From: Chiayiivirga sp.
GTDB taxonomy: Bacteria > Pseudomonadota > Gammaproteobacteria > Xanthomonadales > Xanthomonadaceae
DNA length: 64,000 nucleotides
Assembly (NCBI GenBank): GCA_022647565.1
Contig: JALCLA010000001.1
Span: 682,001-746,000, forward strand
Reading direction: 5' to 3'
This document shows, one piece after another, positions 9,793-20,793 of this stretch. The notes under the pieces were generated by a model, which did no database searches, had not been told where the DNA came from, and was given only the letters and a program-made list of their open reading frames with translations. The stretch's first letter is position 1, and every line of letters begins with the position of its first letter. The position numbers and the translations under genes are program-made.

Positions 9793-12700
9793 TCAGTTGC
9801 CTTCGAAGCCGTTGCCGAAGACCCGCAGCGGCTGCACCGTGATGGTGATGACGGCGGTATCGGTCAGGCCGCCCGCGTCGGTCACGGTGATGTTGAGGGT
9901 CAGGGCGGTGTTCTCCGTCAGGCCGGTCGCGTTCGCGACGCTGATCTCGCCCGCGGCGCTGACGTTGAACAGGCCCTGCCCGGTGCCGCCCATGACACTG
10001 AACGTGCGCGTGTCACCAGCGTCCGGGTCGCTTGCGACGATGCTTCCCACCACCGTGCCGTTGGCGCTGCCGACCGTCACCGAGTAGGCCTGATCGCTGA
10101 CCACGGGGGCCTGGTTCTGGGGCGTGTCGGTCACGGTCCATTCGAAGGCCTGCGTGGCGCTGGCATTCGACGCATCCGTCGCGGTGACGACGACGTTGAA
10201 CGGGCTGCTTGCATTGGCGGTGAAGGCCAGCGTGCCGCTGATTTCTCCCGAGGCCGCGTTGATCGACAGGCCGGTCGGCAAGCCGGTGGCCGAGTAGGTC
10301 AACGTGTCGCTATCGGCGTCGCTGAAGCTTGCCGCGGTGGCCTGCGTGACCACGGCACCTTCGGCATCGCTGCGGTTGCTGATCGTGCCGACGGCAGCGG
10401 GAGCCCGGTTGGTGTTGGTCACGGTCCATTCGAAGGCCTGCGTGGCGCTGGCGTTCGACGGATCGGTGGCGGTGACGACGACGTTGAACGGGCTGCTTGC
10501 ATTGGCGGTGAAGGCCAGCGTGCCGCTGATTTCTCCCGAGGCCGCGTTGATCGACAGGCCGGTCGGCAAGCCGGTGGCCGAGTAGGTCAACGTGTCGCTA
10601 TCGGCGTCGCTGAAGCTTGCCGCGGTGGCCTGTGTGACCACGGCACCTTCGGCATCGCTGCGGTTGCTGATCGTGCCGACGGCAGCGGGAGCCCGGTTGG
10701 TGTTGGTCACGGTCCATTCGAAGGCCTGCGTGGCGCTGGCGTTCGACGGATCGGTGGCGGTGACGACGACGTTGAACGGACTGCCGGCATTGGCGGTGAA
10801 GGCCAGCGTGCCCGAGATCAGGCCGGTGGACGGCGCGATCGACAGGCCGGGCGGCAGGCCGGTGGCCGAGTAGCTCAGCGTGTCGCCGTCCGCATCGTTG
10901 AAGTTCGCCGCGGTGGCTTGCGTGACGGCGGCGCCTTCGGCATCGGTGCGGTTGGCGATGCTGCCGGTCGCGATCGGGGAATCATTGACGCCGCTGATCG
11001 AGATCGTCACCGTCGCGGCGTTCGACTGCACGCCGCCGCTGTCGCGCACGCGGTAGGTGAAGCTGTCGCTGGTCGATTGGCCGCCATCGTGGATATACGA
11101 GAACGTGCCGTCGGCATTGAGCGTGAGCGCACCGTTGACGGGAGTCGTACCGACCGAGACGTTGCCTGTCGGCGTGCCGTCTTCCGCGTCCGTGTCGTTG
11201 CTGCGCACCGACGAGGCGCCACCGACCAGGGTGGTGGCGGTGCCGCCTTCCGCCACGGCCATGGCATCGGCCACGGCCACGGGCGCCTGGTTGCCCGAAC
11301 TGGTGACGGTGATCGTGACCGTCGTGCTGTCGAGCCCGCTGACGCCATCGCTGACCGTCACGCTGAGCGAGAACGGGCCATTGGCGGGAGTGACGGCGCT
11401 CGCATCGGCCACCGTGATCGCGCCGCTGCCAGCATTGATGGCGAAGGCCCCGCCGGTGTTGCCACCCGCGATCGCATAGCTGAGGGTCTGGCCGGAATCC
11501 GCATCGGTCGCGACGACGCTGCCCACGGGACTGCCGTTGCTGGCACCGGCATTGACCGAGTACGCATAGGGTTCGCCCTGGAACACCGGTGCTGAATTGG
11601 CGCCGCCGCCGCTCACGCTCGGGATCACGCACCAGGCCAGGAAGGTGCCGGTGTCCAGGCCTGCGCGGTCTCGCACATTGAGGGTCCAGCTGCCGTTGAC
11701 CGAGGTGCCGTCGAACACCGTCAGCACGTTCGTGGGCCGGAAGGTTCCGACCGGCGGGCAGGCGATTGCGCCCGCGGCTTCGTCATCCAGCGTGACGTCG
11801 AGCGAGTCCGTGTCGCAACCCGAGCCGCCGGGGCGATCAACGATCAACCGATTGGTCTGTGCTCCGTGAGTCAAGCGCGCGTCGAGGTCGCCGATCCAGG
11901 TGTGCGAGGCCATCACCGCGATGTCGACATCGGTCATGTTGCCGGTGATCGGCACCGTGATGGTGCTGCTGACGCCGGTGGTGTTGTTGTCCGGAATGGC
12001 GAGGCCGGGCGAGGCGCAGAACGACTGCGCGGTCCGGAAGCTGGCGATCGCGGGCGAGGCCGTGCCGCAGCCGTTCTGCGGCACCACGCGCCAGTAGTAC
12101 TGGGTGTCGCCGCTCAGCATCGTGCTGACCGTGTGACTGGTGCCGGAGACGCTGGCGGTGTGGACGATGTTGGAGAACGCGGCATCGGTCGCCACCTGGA
12201 CCAGATACTGGGTGGCCTCGGCGGCCGCCTGCCAGGTCAGGATCGGCAGGGTGGAAACGCCACCGGCCCCGTTTGCGGGCGTCTGCAGCACGGTCGCCGC
12301 CGGCATCGCGTGGGTGATGGTGAGGTCGGCCGAGGCCGTGCCGATGTTGTTCGGGTTGGCGTTGTCGACGACGCTGAAATCGATCCGGTGGGTGCCGGCC
12401 GCCGCCGAGGTGAGGCCGGTCAGAGTGTAGATCGACGTGTTGGCCGGATGGACGATCGGATTGAGGCTGAAGCTGCCGCTCGCGCCGCTCGGCGCGCCGC
12501 TCGCCGAGGCGGTCGAGGTGCCGGTGAACTGTGCATCGAGGGTCAAGGCGAACGTGGTGCTGGCCGCATTGAGGGTGCAGACGTCTCGCACCGTCGGCGT
12601 GGCGGAAAGCGCGATCGGGCAGCTCGAGCCGAAGCGCTCGTTGCCCAAGGCCAGGGCATCGGCAAGCTGCACCAGGCCCCATCCGGTGACGCGGTCATAG

Positions 12701-14370
12701 CCGGCGCCGTAGACGATCGGCGCGTCGCCCGACACGCCCGGATCGGCCGGCTGGGTGCCGGTCAGGTCCTTGGCCGAGTCGCGCAGCAACTGGCGAACCT
12801 GTTTGTTGGTGACCGACGCGGGCCCGCCGCACGCATTCCAGGCAAAGGCCATGGCGCCCGAAACCCCCGGTGTCGCCATCGACGTGCCGTTGTAGAAGTC
12901 GTAGCCCCCTTCGCAGCCCGCGCAGGGCGAGCCGTCATCGATCAGCAGGTTGACGGTCTGGCCGGCGCCAGCCGCGAGCAAGGCCTGGCCCCGCGCCTGG
13001 CTGAGCGAGAGGGAAGGAATCGAGGGCTGGTCGCAGTCGGGCCCGCAGGTTGCGCCCAGGTCGCCCGGGATGTTGTTGTAGATGATTGCCGCCGCGCCAC
13101 CTTGGGCGCGCACCCGGTTGATCTTCTCCGAGAACGCGACGTCGCCGCGCTCGCAGATCACGATCGCGCCGGTCCAGACCTGGGCCGGATCGGAGTTTCG
13201 GCAGCGGCCGCCATTGACCAGGGGCGCGCTCACGTTGCCTTCGGGCGTGATCTCGGGCGCGTCGGCCGCAACGCGGCTGCCGTAGTAGTCCACCCCGCCG
13301 AAGCTGGCGCGATAGACCGGCACCTCGCCATCGGGGGTGGGAACGGTCGAGAGCACCTGCACGCCGCCGCCGGAGAATTCCACCATGTCCCAGTGCCCGT
13401 TGGCCGGAACGTTGGCCGGGTCATACGCAGTGGGAGGCGTCTGGCTGAATTCGGCGGCGCCCTCCTGCTCGTTGATCGCGGCCACCATCACCACGGATTC
13501 GTACATTGCCGGGGCGCTGGGCACGTCGTTGCCGTCGTTGCCGGCCGCGGCCACGTTGAGGATGCCGAAGTTGTCGTACAGGTTCTGGAACATCGCCTCT
13601 TCGGTGACGCTGGCGCCGCCGCCCAGGCTCATGCTGATGACATCGGCGCCGCCGAGTCGGCACTTGTCTGCCGCCGCGGCGAGACTGCCGCCGCCCCAGT
13701 TGCCGGTATCGTTGAAGACCTTGACGATGTACAGCTCGGCCGCACCCGGCAGCACGCCCACCACGCCGCGATCGTTGTTGACCGCGTTGATCGTGCCGGC
13801 CACATGGGTGCCATGGCCGTTGCCGTCGGTGAACCAGGTGCCGACGCTGCCTTCCGTGGTGCCGTTCACCGTGATCCCGGCGAAGTCGCTGTGACCCTGG
13901 TGGAAGCCGGTGTCGATCACGCAGATCGTGATGCCCGAACCATCGGGCGCGCCGACGTCGACGCTGCCATCGCGGTTCTTGTCCCATATATCGCGTGCCT
14001 GGAACTGGTCCACGTTCCACGGCACCACCTGTGCCGCCAGCTTGTGCTCCGGCACGCGCTCCACCAGTACGGCGTTCTTGCCGCTTGCCAGCGATGGCGC
14101 GACCTGCTCGGGCAGGTCCACCACATAGGTGTCGACGGCATCAAGGTAGTAGCTGATCTGGCCGCCTTGCGCGAGCAATTCGGCTTGCATCGCATGCTGT
14201 TGTCCGGCCTTGTGGCGGACGTAGTGCGGAACCAGGCCGTTGGCCTTGGCCGCACTCGGTTTGGCGTCCTGCGCCGCCCGGGCGTGGCCGAGGGAATGGG
14301 CGTCGGTCGGTGCGCCGATGCCGGCAAGGGCGGTCAGCAACGCGACGGAAAGCGTATGGCGAATGATCAT
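9793..14370 (-). CDS. secreted subtilisin-family (S8) serine protease with PA, P and tandem Ig-like domains
   Basis: A 1525-residue exported protease. The order is: signal peptide (MIIRHTLSVALLTALAGIG, cut near residue 25); a propeptide-like stretch to about 120; an S8 catalytic domain with Asp153 (VIDTGF), His186 (GHGTHVAG) and Ser497 (NGTSMATPG), its long spacing due to an inserted PA domain (about 370-480, with GAIVICERGD); a fibronectin-like segment near 740-830; a proprotein-convertase P domain (about 835-970, ending SGTFLAWCVIP-like); a cadherin-like domain; a VCBS-like domain; at least three putative Ig (He_PIG) repeats; and a last cadherin-like domain. It ends FGNGFEGN. ATG 14370 is chosen over 14508 because it begins the signal peptide. 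It probably acts outside the cell, anchored or released by an unknown route. No neighbour shares its strand or pathway. Confidence 0.92.
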   Translation of the reverse strand: MIIRHTLSVALLTALAGIGAPTDAHSLGHARAAQDAKPSAAKANGLVPHYVRHKAGQQHAMQAELLAQGGQISYYLDAVDTYVVDLPEQVAPSLASGKNAVLVERVPEHKLAAQVVPWNVDQFQARDIWDKNRDGSVDVGAPDGSGITICVIDTGFHQGHSDFAGITVNGTTEGSVGTWFTDGNGHGTHVAGTINAVNNDRGVVGVLPGAAELYIVKVFNDTGNWGGGSLAAAADKCRLGGADVISMSLGGGASVTEEAMFQNLYDNFGILNVAAAGNDGNDVPSAPAMYESVVMVAAINEQEGAAEFSQTPPTAYDPANVPANGHWDMVEFSGGGVQVLSTVPTPDGEVPVYRASFGGVDYYGSRVAADAPEITPEGNVSAPLVNGGRCRNSDPAQVWTGAIVICERGDVAFSEKINRVRAQGGAAAIIYNNIPGDLGATCGPDCDQPSIPSLSLSQARGQALLAAGAGQTVNLLIDDGSPCAGCEGGYDFYNGTSMATPGVSGAMAFAWNACGGPASVTNKQVRQLLRDSAKDLTGTQPADPGVSGDAPIVYGAGYDRVTGWGLVQLADALALGNERFGSSCPIALSATPTVRDVCTLNAASTTFALTLDAQFTGTSTASASGAPSGASGSFSLNPIVHPANTSIYTLTGLTSAAAGTHRIDFSVVDNANPNNIGTASADLTITHAMPAATVLQTPANGAGGVSTLPILTWQAAAEATQYLVQVATDAAFSNIVHTASVSGTSHTVSTMLSGDTQYYWRVVPQNGCGTASPAIASFRTAQSFCASPGLAIPDNNTTGVSSTITVPITGNMTDVDIAVMASHTWIGDLDARLTHGAQTNRLIVDRPGGSGCDTDSLDVTLDDEAAGAIACPPVGTFRPTNVLTVFDGTSVNGSWTLNVRDRAGLDTGTFLAWCVIPSVSGGGANSAPVFQGEPYAYSVNAGASNGSPVGSVVATDADSGQTLSYAIAGGNTGGAFAINAGSGAITVADASAVTPANGPFSLSVTVSDGVSGLDSTTVTITVTSSGNQAPVAVADAMAVAEGGTATTLVGGASSVRSNDTDAEDGTPTGNVSVGTTPVNGALTLNADGTFSYIHDGGQSTSDSFTYRVRDSGGVQSNAATVTISISGVNDSPIATGSIANRTDAEGAAVTQATAANFNDADGDTLSYSATGLPPGLSIAPSTGLISGTLAFTANAGSPFNVVVTATDPSNASATQAFEWTVTNTNRAPAAVGTISNRSDAEGAVVTQATAASFSDADSDTLTYSATGLPTGLSINAASGEISGTLAFTANASSPFNVVVTATDPSNASATQAFEWTVTNTNRAPAAVGTISNRSDAEGAVVTQATAASFSDADSDTLTYSATGLPTGLSINAASGEISGTLAFTANASSPFNVVVTATDASNASATQAFEWTVTDTPQNQAPVVSDQAYSVTVGSANGTVVGSIVASDPDAGDTRTFSVMGGTGQGLFNVSAAGEISVANATGLTENTALTLNITVTDAGGLTDTAVITITVQPLRVFGNGFEGN
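10133..10996. repeat. three tandem 288-bp repeats inside the S8 protease gene
   Basis: Three units of exactly 288 bases (96 codons) begin at 10133, 10421 and 10709. The first two differ at only about half a dozen positions that I can find; the third diverges in its second half. Each encodes one putative Ig-like domain (contains FNVVVTATDPSNASATQAFE). Near-identity of adjacent units implies recent duplication or gene conversion, and copy number may vary between strains. Confidence 0.92.
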
Positions 14371-14750
14371 TCGAAAGTCCGGTTTGCGTGATGGATCGAA
14401 CAGGTGGCAGCCCCCCGCGCCCCTGTCCTCGGATTGGCCGGTTGCTCGCCGCTTGGCAAGCCGAAGGCACGCGGCCGGCTGCCGCGCAACGAAAAACACC
14501 GAGATCACCTTGATCGACAGCGTCGGAGCGATTGAACGCGCCCCATTCCCGGGGATTACCCCGCCCCGGGAGCGGGGGAATCTAGCAAAGTCGGGGCCGC
14601 GATTCGAGTGACCGGCCCCGCCAGGGTCTGGGGTGGCATCGAAGGAGGCGCTTCCTGAGGCAGCGCGGTGCAGGCCATCGACACGGCGCCATGCGCGCCG
14701 CGCCTGCAGCCGGGGATCGGTCGTCGCTACGCCGCTACCTCACAGCGTCT
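14371..14750. other. 380-base intergenic stretch upstream of the S8 protease
   Basis: This should hold the protease promoter (minus strand) and the 3' end of the pilU transcript. I see GC-rich palindromic patches around 14545-14580 (CCCGGGGATTACCCCGCCCC) but no convincing -35/-10 pair, terminator or RNA gene. No coding potential stands out. Confidence 0.4.
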
Positions 14751-15881
14751 TTAGCCAAAGCTGCCGCCGCCCGACGACTGCGAGCCAAACGCATCCGCAT
14801 ACGGGTCGTGTTCGCCGCTGGCGCCTTCGGAGAGGCGGATCTTGAGCGCGAGGCCGTCGCGCGAGTCGGCTTTGCGCAGGGCTTCTTCCAGCTCGATCTT
14901 GCCTTCCTTGTACATGCGGAACAGGGCCTGGTCGAAGGTCTGCATGCCGTCCTGCAGCGACTTGTCCATCGCTTCCTTGATCTCGTGCACCTGGCCGCGC
15001 CGGATCATGTCGCGGATCAGCGGGGTGTTGATCAGCACCTCCACGGCCGGCAGGCGCTTGCCATCCTTGCCGATCACGAGGCGCTGCGAGATCACCGCCT
15101 TCAGGTTCAGCGACAGGTTCATCAGGATGTTCTTGTGCGCCGACTCATGGAAGAAGTTGAGGATGCGCTCCAGGGTCTGGTCGGCGTTGTTGGAGTGCAG
15201 GGTGGCCAGGCACAGGTGTCCGGTTTCGGCGAAGGCGATCGCCGCTTCCATCGTCACCTGGTCGAGGATTTCGCCGATCAGGATCACGTCTGGCGCCTCG
15301 CGCATCGCATTCTTGAGCGCGTTGTGGAAGCCATGCGTGTCGAGCCCGACTTCGCGCTGGTTGACGATGGATTTCTTGTGGCGATGCAGGAATTCGATCG
15401 GGTCCTCGATGGTGAGGATATGGCCCGAGGCGCTGGAGTTGCGGTGGTCGATCATCGCGGCCAGCGAGGTCGACTTGCCCGAGCCGGTGGAACCCACCAC
15501 GAGCACCAGCCCGCGCGGTTCCATGATGATGTCCTTGAGGATGTTGGGCAGCTTGAGCTGCTCGATCGTGGGGATCTCGGACTTGATCGCGCGGATCACC
15601 ATGCCGATCTCGCCGCGCTGCTTGAACACGTTGATGCGGAAGCGCCCAGCGTCCTTCACCGCGATCGCCATGTTCAGCTCGAGGTCGCGTTCGAACATGG
15701 GCACCTGGCCCTCGTCCATCAGCGAGTACGCGATCTTCTTCACCATGCCGGCCGGAAGCCCGGTGTTGCCGAGGGGATAAAGCTTGCCCTCGACCTTGAT
15801 GTTCACCGGCGCCCCGGTGGTCAGGAACATGTCCGATGCGTTCTTTTCCGTCATCAGCTTGAGGAAATAGCCGATATCCAT
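14751..15881 (-). CDS. pilU: type IV pilus retraction ATPase PilU
   Basis: A 376-residue PilT/PilU-type secretion ATPase that helps depolymerise type IV pili at the inner-membrane base. The start MDIGYFLKLMTEKNASDMFL is typical of PilU. Walker A is GSTGSGKST (130-138, Lys136); the Asp-box region APDVILIGEI and His-box LATLHSNNADQT follow. It is longer than PilT and has the acidic/Gly-Ser tail seen in PilU. ATG 15881 is preceded by GGGGAG. No pilT is adjacent; pilT may lie elsewhere. The next gene is divergent, with 129 bases between the start codons. Confidence 0.93.
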   Translation of the reverse strand: MDIGYFLKLMTEKNASDMFLTTGAPVNIKVEGKLYPLGNTGLPAGMVKKIAYSLMDEGQVPMFERDLELNMAIAVKDAGRFRINVFKQRGEIGMVIRAIKSEIPTIEQLKLPNILKDIIMEPRGLVLVVGSTGSGKSTSLAAMIDHRNSSASGHILTIEDPIEFLHRHKKSIVNQREVGLDTHGFHNALKNAMREAPDVILIGEILDQVTMEAAIAFAETGHLCLATLHSNNADQTLERILNFFHESAHKNILMNLSLNLKAVISQRLVIGKDGKRLPAVEVLINTPLIRDMIRRGQVHEIKEAMDKSLQDGMQTFDQALFRMYKEGKIELEEALRKADSRDGLALKIRLSEGASGEHDPYADAFGSQSSGGGSFG

Positions 15882-16010
15882 CTGCCTCGCTCCCCGCATT
15901 GGTGGAGGCCGCGGCCCGCTTCGCCACGCGCCCGTTGCAACACCGCGACAGCCTTCCCACAATAGCTTCGAGACGAAGCCACCTGCGCCGTCACACTTGG
16001 TCACCATGAT

Positions 16011-16388
16011 ATGACACGAACCCGTCGAGAAATCCACGCCGCCGTGATGGCCTTCGCACTGGCCCTGGCCGGGTGCGCCAGCACCCCGCCGCCGACCGGG
16101 TTGCTGGATGCGGCCGAACGCGCCATCGCCGATGCGCGCGAGGCCCGGGCGGACGATTTCGCGCCGGTGGAGTTGGGTTTCGCCGAGGAAAAGCTGGCCG
16201 CGGCGCGCCTCTCGATGGGCGAACGCGAGTACGAGCTGGCCCGCGCCCAGGCCGGCGAAGCAGAACTGGACGCGACGCTTGCGCGAGCGCGCAGCCGCGC
16301 GGCGGCGGCACGTGCCGCGGTGCGCCAGCAGTCCGACGAGAACACACGCCTGCGGCGAGAGCTGCTGGGTGGCGGGGGTGGCGCATGA
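16011..16388 (+). CDS. small DUF4398-like lipoprotein
   Basis: A 125-residue lipoprotein precursor: signal peptide then lipobox LALAGC with Cys22 as the lipidated residue. The mature part is Ala/Glu/Arg-rich and helical (LLDAAERAIADAREARADDF, then FAEEKLAAARLSMGEREYELARAQAGEAE), matching the DUF4398 pattern of short outer-membrane lipoproteins often encoded beside OmpA-like proteins. Its TGA overlaps the next ATG by 4 bases, so the two are translationally coupled and probably work together at the envelope. Function is unknown. Confidence 0.8.
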   Translation: MTRTRREIHAAVMAFALALAGCASTPPPTGLLDAAERAIADAREARADDFAPVELGFAEEKLAAARLSMGEREYELARAQAGEAELDATLARARSRAAAARAAVRQQSDENTRLRRELLGGGGGA

Positions 16389-17347
16389 ATCGCGCACGCA
16401 CTGCCGTACTGGCCCTGTGTCTTGTCCTGCCGGCGATGGTCGTCGCACGCGACCCGGATCCAGCGGAAGTCCGCTTGCAGGCCGAACTGGCTGCGCTCGA
16501 GCGTGACCCGAGCCTCGGCGAATTGGCCGCGGCGGAGCGGATCCGCGCCCGCCAGGCCCTCGATGTGCTGGCACAGGCGCGCGGCAAGGAACGCCGGGCG
16601 GCGGCCGTGTGGGCGGCCGAGCGGCGCGTCGAGATTGCCCGAGCAGTGGCCGAGTCCGAGCATCTGGAGCGTCAGCTCGCCCAACTCGAACGCGAACGCG
16701 ATCGAATCCTGCTGGACGCAAGCCGCCGTGATGCGGAACTCGCGCGACAGGAAGCGGAAAAGCTGCGCCTGCAGAACCTGGCGCGCGCCGAAGAGGCACA
16801 GCGCGCACAGGAGACCGCGGCCACCGCGATTGCCCTGTCGGAGCAGTCCTCGGCCGAAGCCGAGCAGGCCCGGCGCCTGGCGCAGGCACAGAAGGAGGAG
16901 GCCGCCCTGGCGCGGCAGGAAGCCGAGCTGGCCAGCGCCGCCGCCGACAACCTGCGCGTGCAGTTGCAGAACTTGAGTGCGCGTCCTGATGCACGCGGCC
17001 AGGTGATGACGCTCGCCGGTGATGCATTCGCGAGCGGCGGTGCCGCGCTGTTGCCGGAGGCGCGCGCCAACCTGCAACGCGTGGTGGAGTTCGTGCAGCG
17101 CTTTCCCGGCAAGCCGGTGTTGATCGAAGGCCACACCGATAGCCAGGGTAGTGCCAATGCCAACCAGGTGTTGTCACAGAAGCGCGCCGATGCGGTGCGC
17201 GCGGCGCTGGTGGAAGACGGAATCGAGGTGGCGAGGTTGTCGGTGTCGGGCGTGGGCGAAGACCGGCCCGTGGCGGACAACGCGAGCGCCAACGGCAGGG
17301 CCCGGAACCGCCGGGTCGAGATCATCGTCCAGGGCGCGGAAAATTAA
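16385..17347 (+). CDS. OmpA-family peptidoglycan-binding envelope protein with long coiled coil
   Basis: A 320-residue exported protein. A signal peptide (MNRARTAVLALCLVLPAMVVA) is followed by about 170 residues of Ala/Glu/Arg/Gln-rich coiled coil (residues about 25-200), then a C-terminal OmpA/MotB domain (about 210-320) with the peptidoglycan-binding signature GHTDSQGSANANQVLSQKRA and ending NRRVEIIV. It overlaps the upstream lipoprotein gene by 4 bases. The architecture suggests a periplasmic rod that ties peptidoglycan to the outer membrane, perhaps through the lipoprotein partner. An in-frame extension upstream from 16073 is an artefact of reading through the lipoprotein gene. Confidence 0.87.
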   Translation: MNRARTAVLALCLVLPAMVVARDPDPAEVRLQAELAALERDPSLGELAAAERIRARQALDVLAQARGKERRAAAVWAAERRVEIARAVAESEHLERQLAQLERERDRILLDASRRDAELARQEAEKLRLQNLARAEEAQRAQETAATAIALSEQSSAEAEQARRLAQAQKEEAALARQEAELASAAADNLRVQLQNLSARPDARGQVMTLAGDAFASGGAALLPEARANLQRVVEFVQRFPGKPVLIEGHTDSQGSANANQVLSQKRADAVRAALVEDGIEVARLSVSGVGEDRPVADNASANGRARNRRVEIIVQGAEN

Positions 17348-17740
17348 CCCCGCCGAATCAATCACCTGGCCTAGAAGCAGCCGCAGGCGTATGGCCTAAC
17401 CAATTGAATATGAAAGAATCTCTAGGTTTCGCGAGAGTCTTCTTCGCGGTGTCCGTTGCGGCTTGAGACGCTTCCGAATCAAGGGTTTGGCGTTCCACTT
17501 GCGCCCCCGAAATTGCGGGAGTAGCGTCGGTTTCCCGAGCGGACCCGAAGCCGCCGGGGCTCCAACGCAGAGGCCCATGACCGCACCCCACGCCACCTCG
17601 GAGACCGACGCCGCAAGCCAGTCGGCGCGCGCGTGGCCGATGGGTGCCCGCCGCGCCTCGCAACCGACGAACCCCGAACCTGGACGCCGTGCCGGAGTTT
17701 TCGTGCGCGGCGTTCGTTTCTGCGGAAGAGGAGGTCAGTG
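17348..17740. other. 393-base gap with a locally AT-richer patch
   Basis: The stretch around 17390-17480 has visibly lower GC than its neighbours (CCAATTGAATATGAAAGAAT and nearby). No tRNA, terminator or conserved protein is recognisable. Possible reading frames of 92 (plus) and 131 (minus) codons have composition unlike the real genes around. It may be a remnant of lost sequence or hold the promoter of the YdcH-like gene. Confidence 0.4.
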
Positions 17741-17965
17741 ATGTTCGAAGCACACCCGCAATCCGAAGTCGAAGCCCTGTGCAAGAGTGACAACGAGTTC
17801 CGGCAGCTCTACCAGCGCCACAAGGAACTCGACAAGCAGGTGCTCGACGCCGAACTCGGCGTACTGCCGCTGGACGACGCCACCTTGGCGCGGATGAAGA
17901 AGGAAAAACTGTTCGCCAAGGACCGACTTACCCGGATGTTCGACCAGATGCACGGATTGCACTGA
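17741..17965 (+). CDS. YdcH/SlyX-like DUF465 small protein
   Basis: A 74-residue, charged, helical cytoplasmic protein: MFEAHPQSEVEALCKSDNEF, then FRQLYQRHKELDKQVLDAE and a Lys-rich KKEKLFAKDRLTRMFDQM. This matches the YdcH/DUF465 family of short coiled-coil proteins of unknown role. ATG 17741 is preceded by GAGGAGG at 7 bases. A longer in-frame start at 17633 is outside family length. It stands alone, followed by two hairpins. Confidence 0.85.
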   Translation: MFEAHPQSEVEALCKSDNEFRQLYQRHKELDKQVLDAELGVLPLDDATLARMKKEKLFAKDRLTRMFDQMHGLH

Positions 17966-18001
17966 ACCACGCAATCGCGCTTGCCAAAATCTGATTCGCC
18001 C

Positions 18002-18076
18002 GCGGAGGCCAATGGCTTCCGCACGATTTCACCGTCGGGCCGGTGGCAGTCACCTCGTCAGCTGCCATCGGCCCGA
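18002..18076 (+). terminator. two consecutive hairpins after the YdcH-like gene
   Basis: Hairpin one pairs 18002-18010 with 18014-18022 (9 bp, one G-T). Hairpin two pairs TCGGGCCGGTGGCAG (18035-18049) with 18062-18076 with one mismatch, and is followed by ATTTATTTG. The second, with its T-rich run, is the better terminator. It separates the small gene from cbs. Confidence 0.5.
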
Positions 18077-18230
18077 ATTTATTTGCGCACCCCGGCACCG
18101 AAGTGTGCTTGACTCCGCCCCGCTGTCGCGCTGCGGCCGCGGGAGCAGCCATAGACGCTCGGGTCGGGAAGGCCGCAGCCGGCTTCCGCTATCATTCCAG
18201 CCCCTGCCGCAAGCCGCGTTCGCCCACCGC

Positions 18231-19601
<1,371 letters not shown>

Positions 19602-19624
19602 GAACCCCAAGGCAAGAACACTCC

Positions 19625-20785
<1,161 letters not shown>

Positions 20786-20793
20786 GTTGCGGC

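Noticed and set aside
10133..10996. Mobile element or CRISPR-like repeat
   Set aside because: The 288-base period is in frame (96 codons) and encodes successive Ig-like domains of one protein.
9766..14391. Long plus-strand reading frames (609 and 841 codons) opposite the S8 protease gene
   Set aside because: They are antisense shadows of a GC-rich gene: Arg/Gly/Ala/His-rich with no domain, while the minus strand encodes a complete protease.
17410..17466. 18-codon ORF (MKESLGFARVFFAVSVAA) in the AT-richer gap
   Set aside because: No ribosome-binding site, no regulated gene close enough for a leader peptide, and no other support.
17358..17753. 131-codon minus-strand frame
   Set aside because: Composition unlike a real protein, overlaps the YdcH-like gene start, no recognisable motif.
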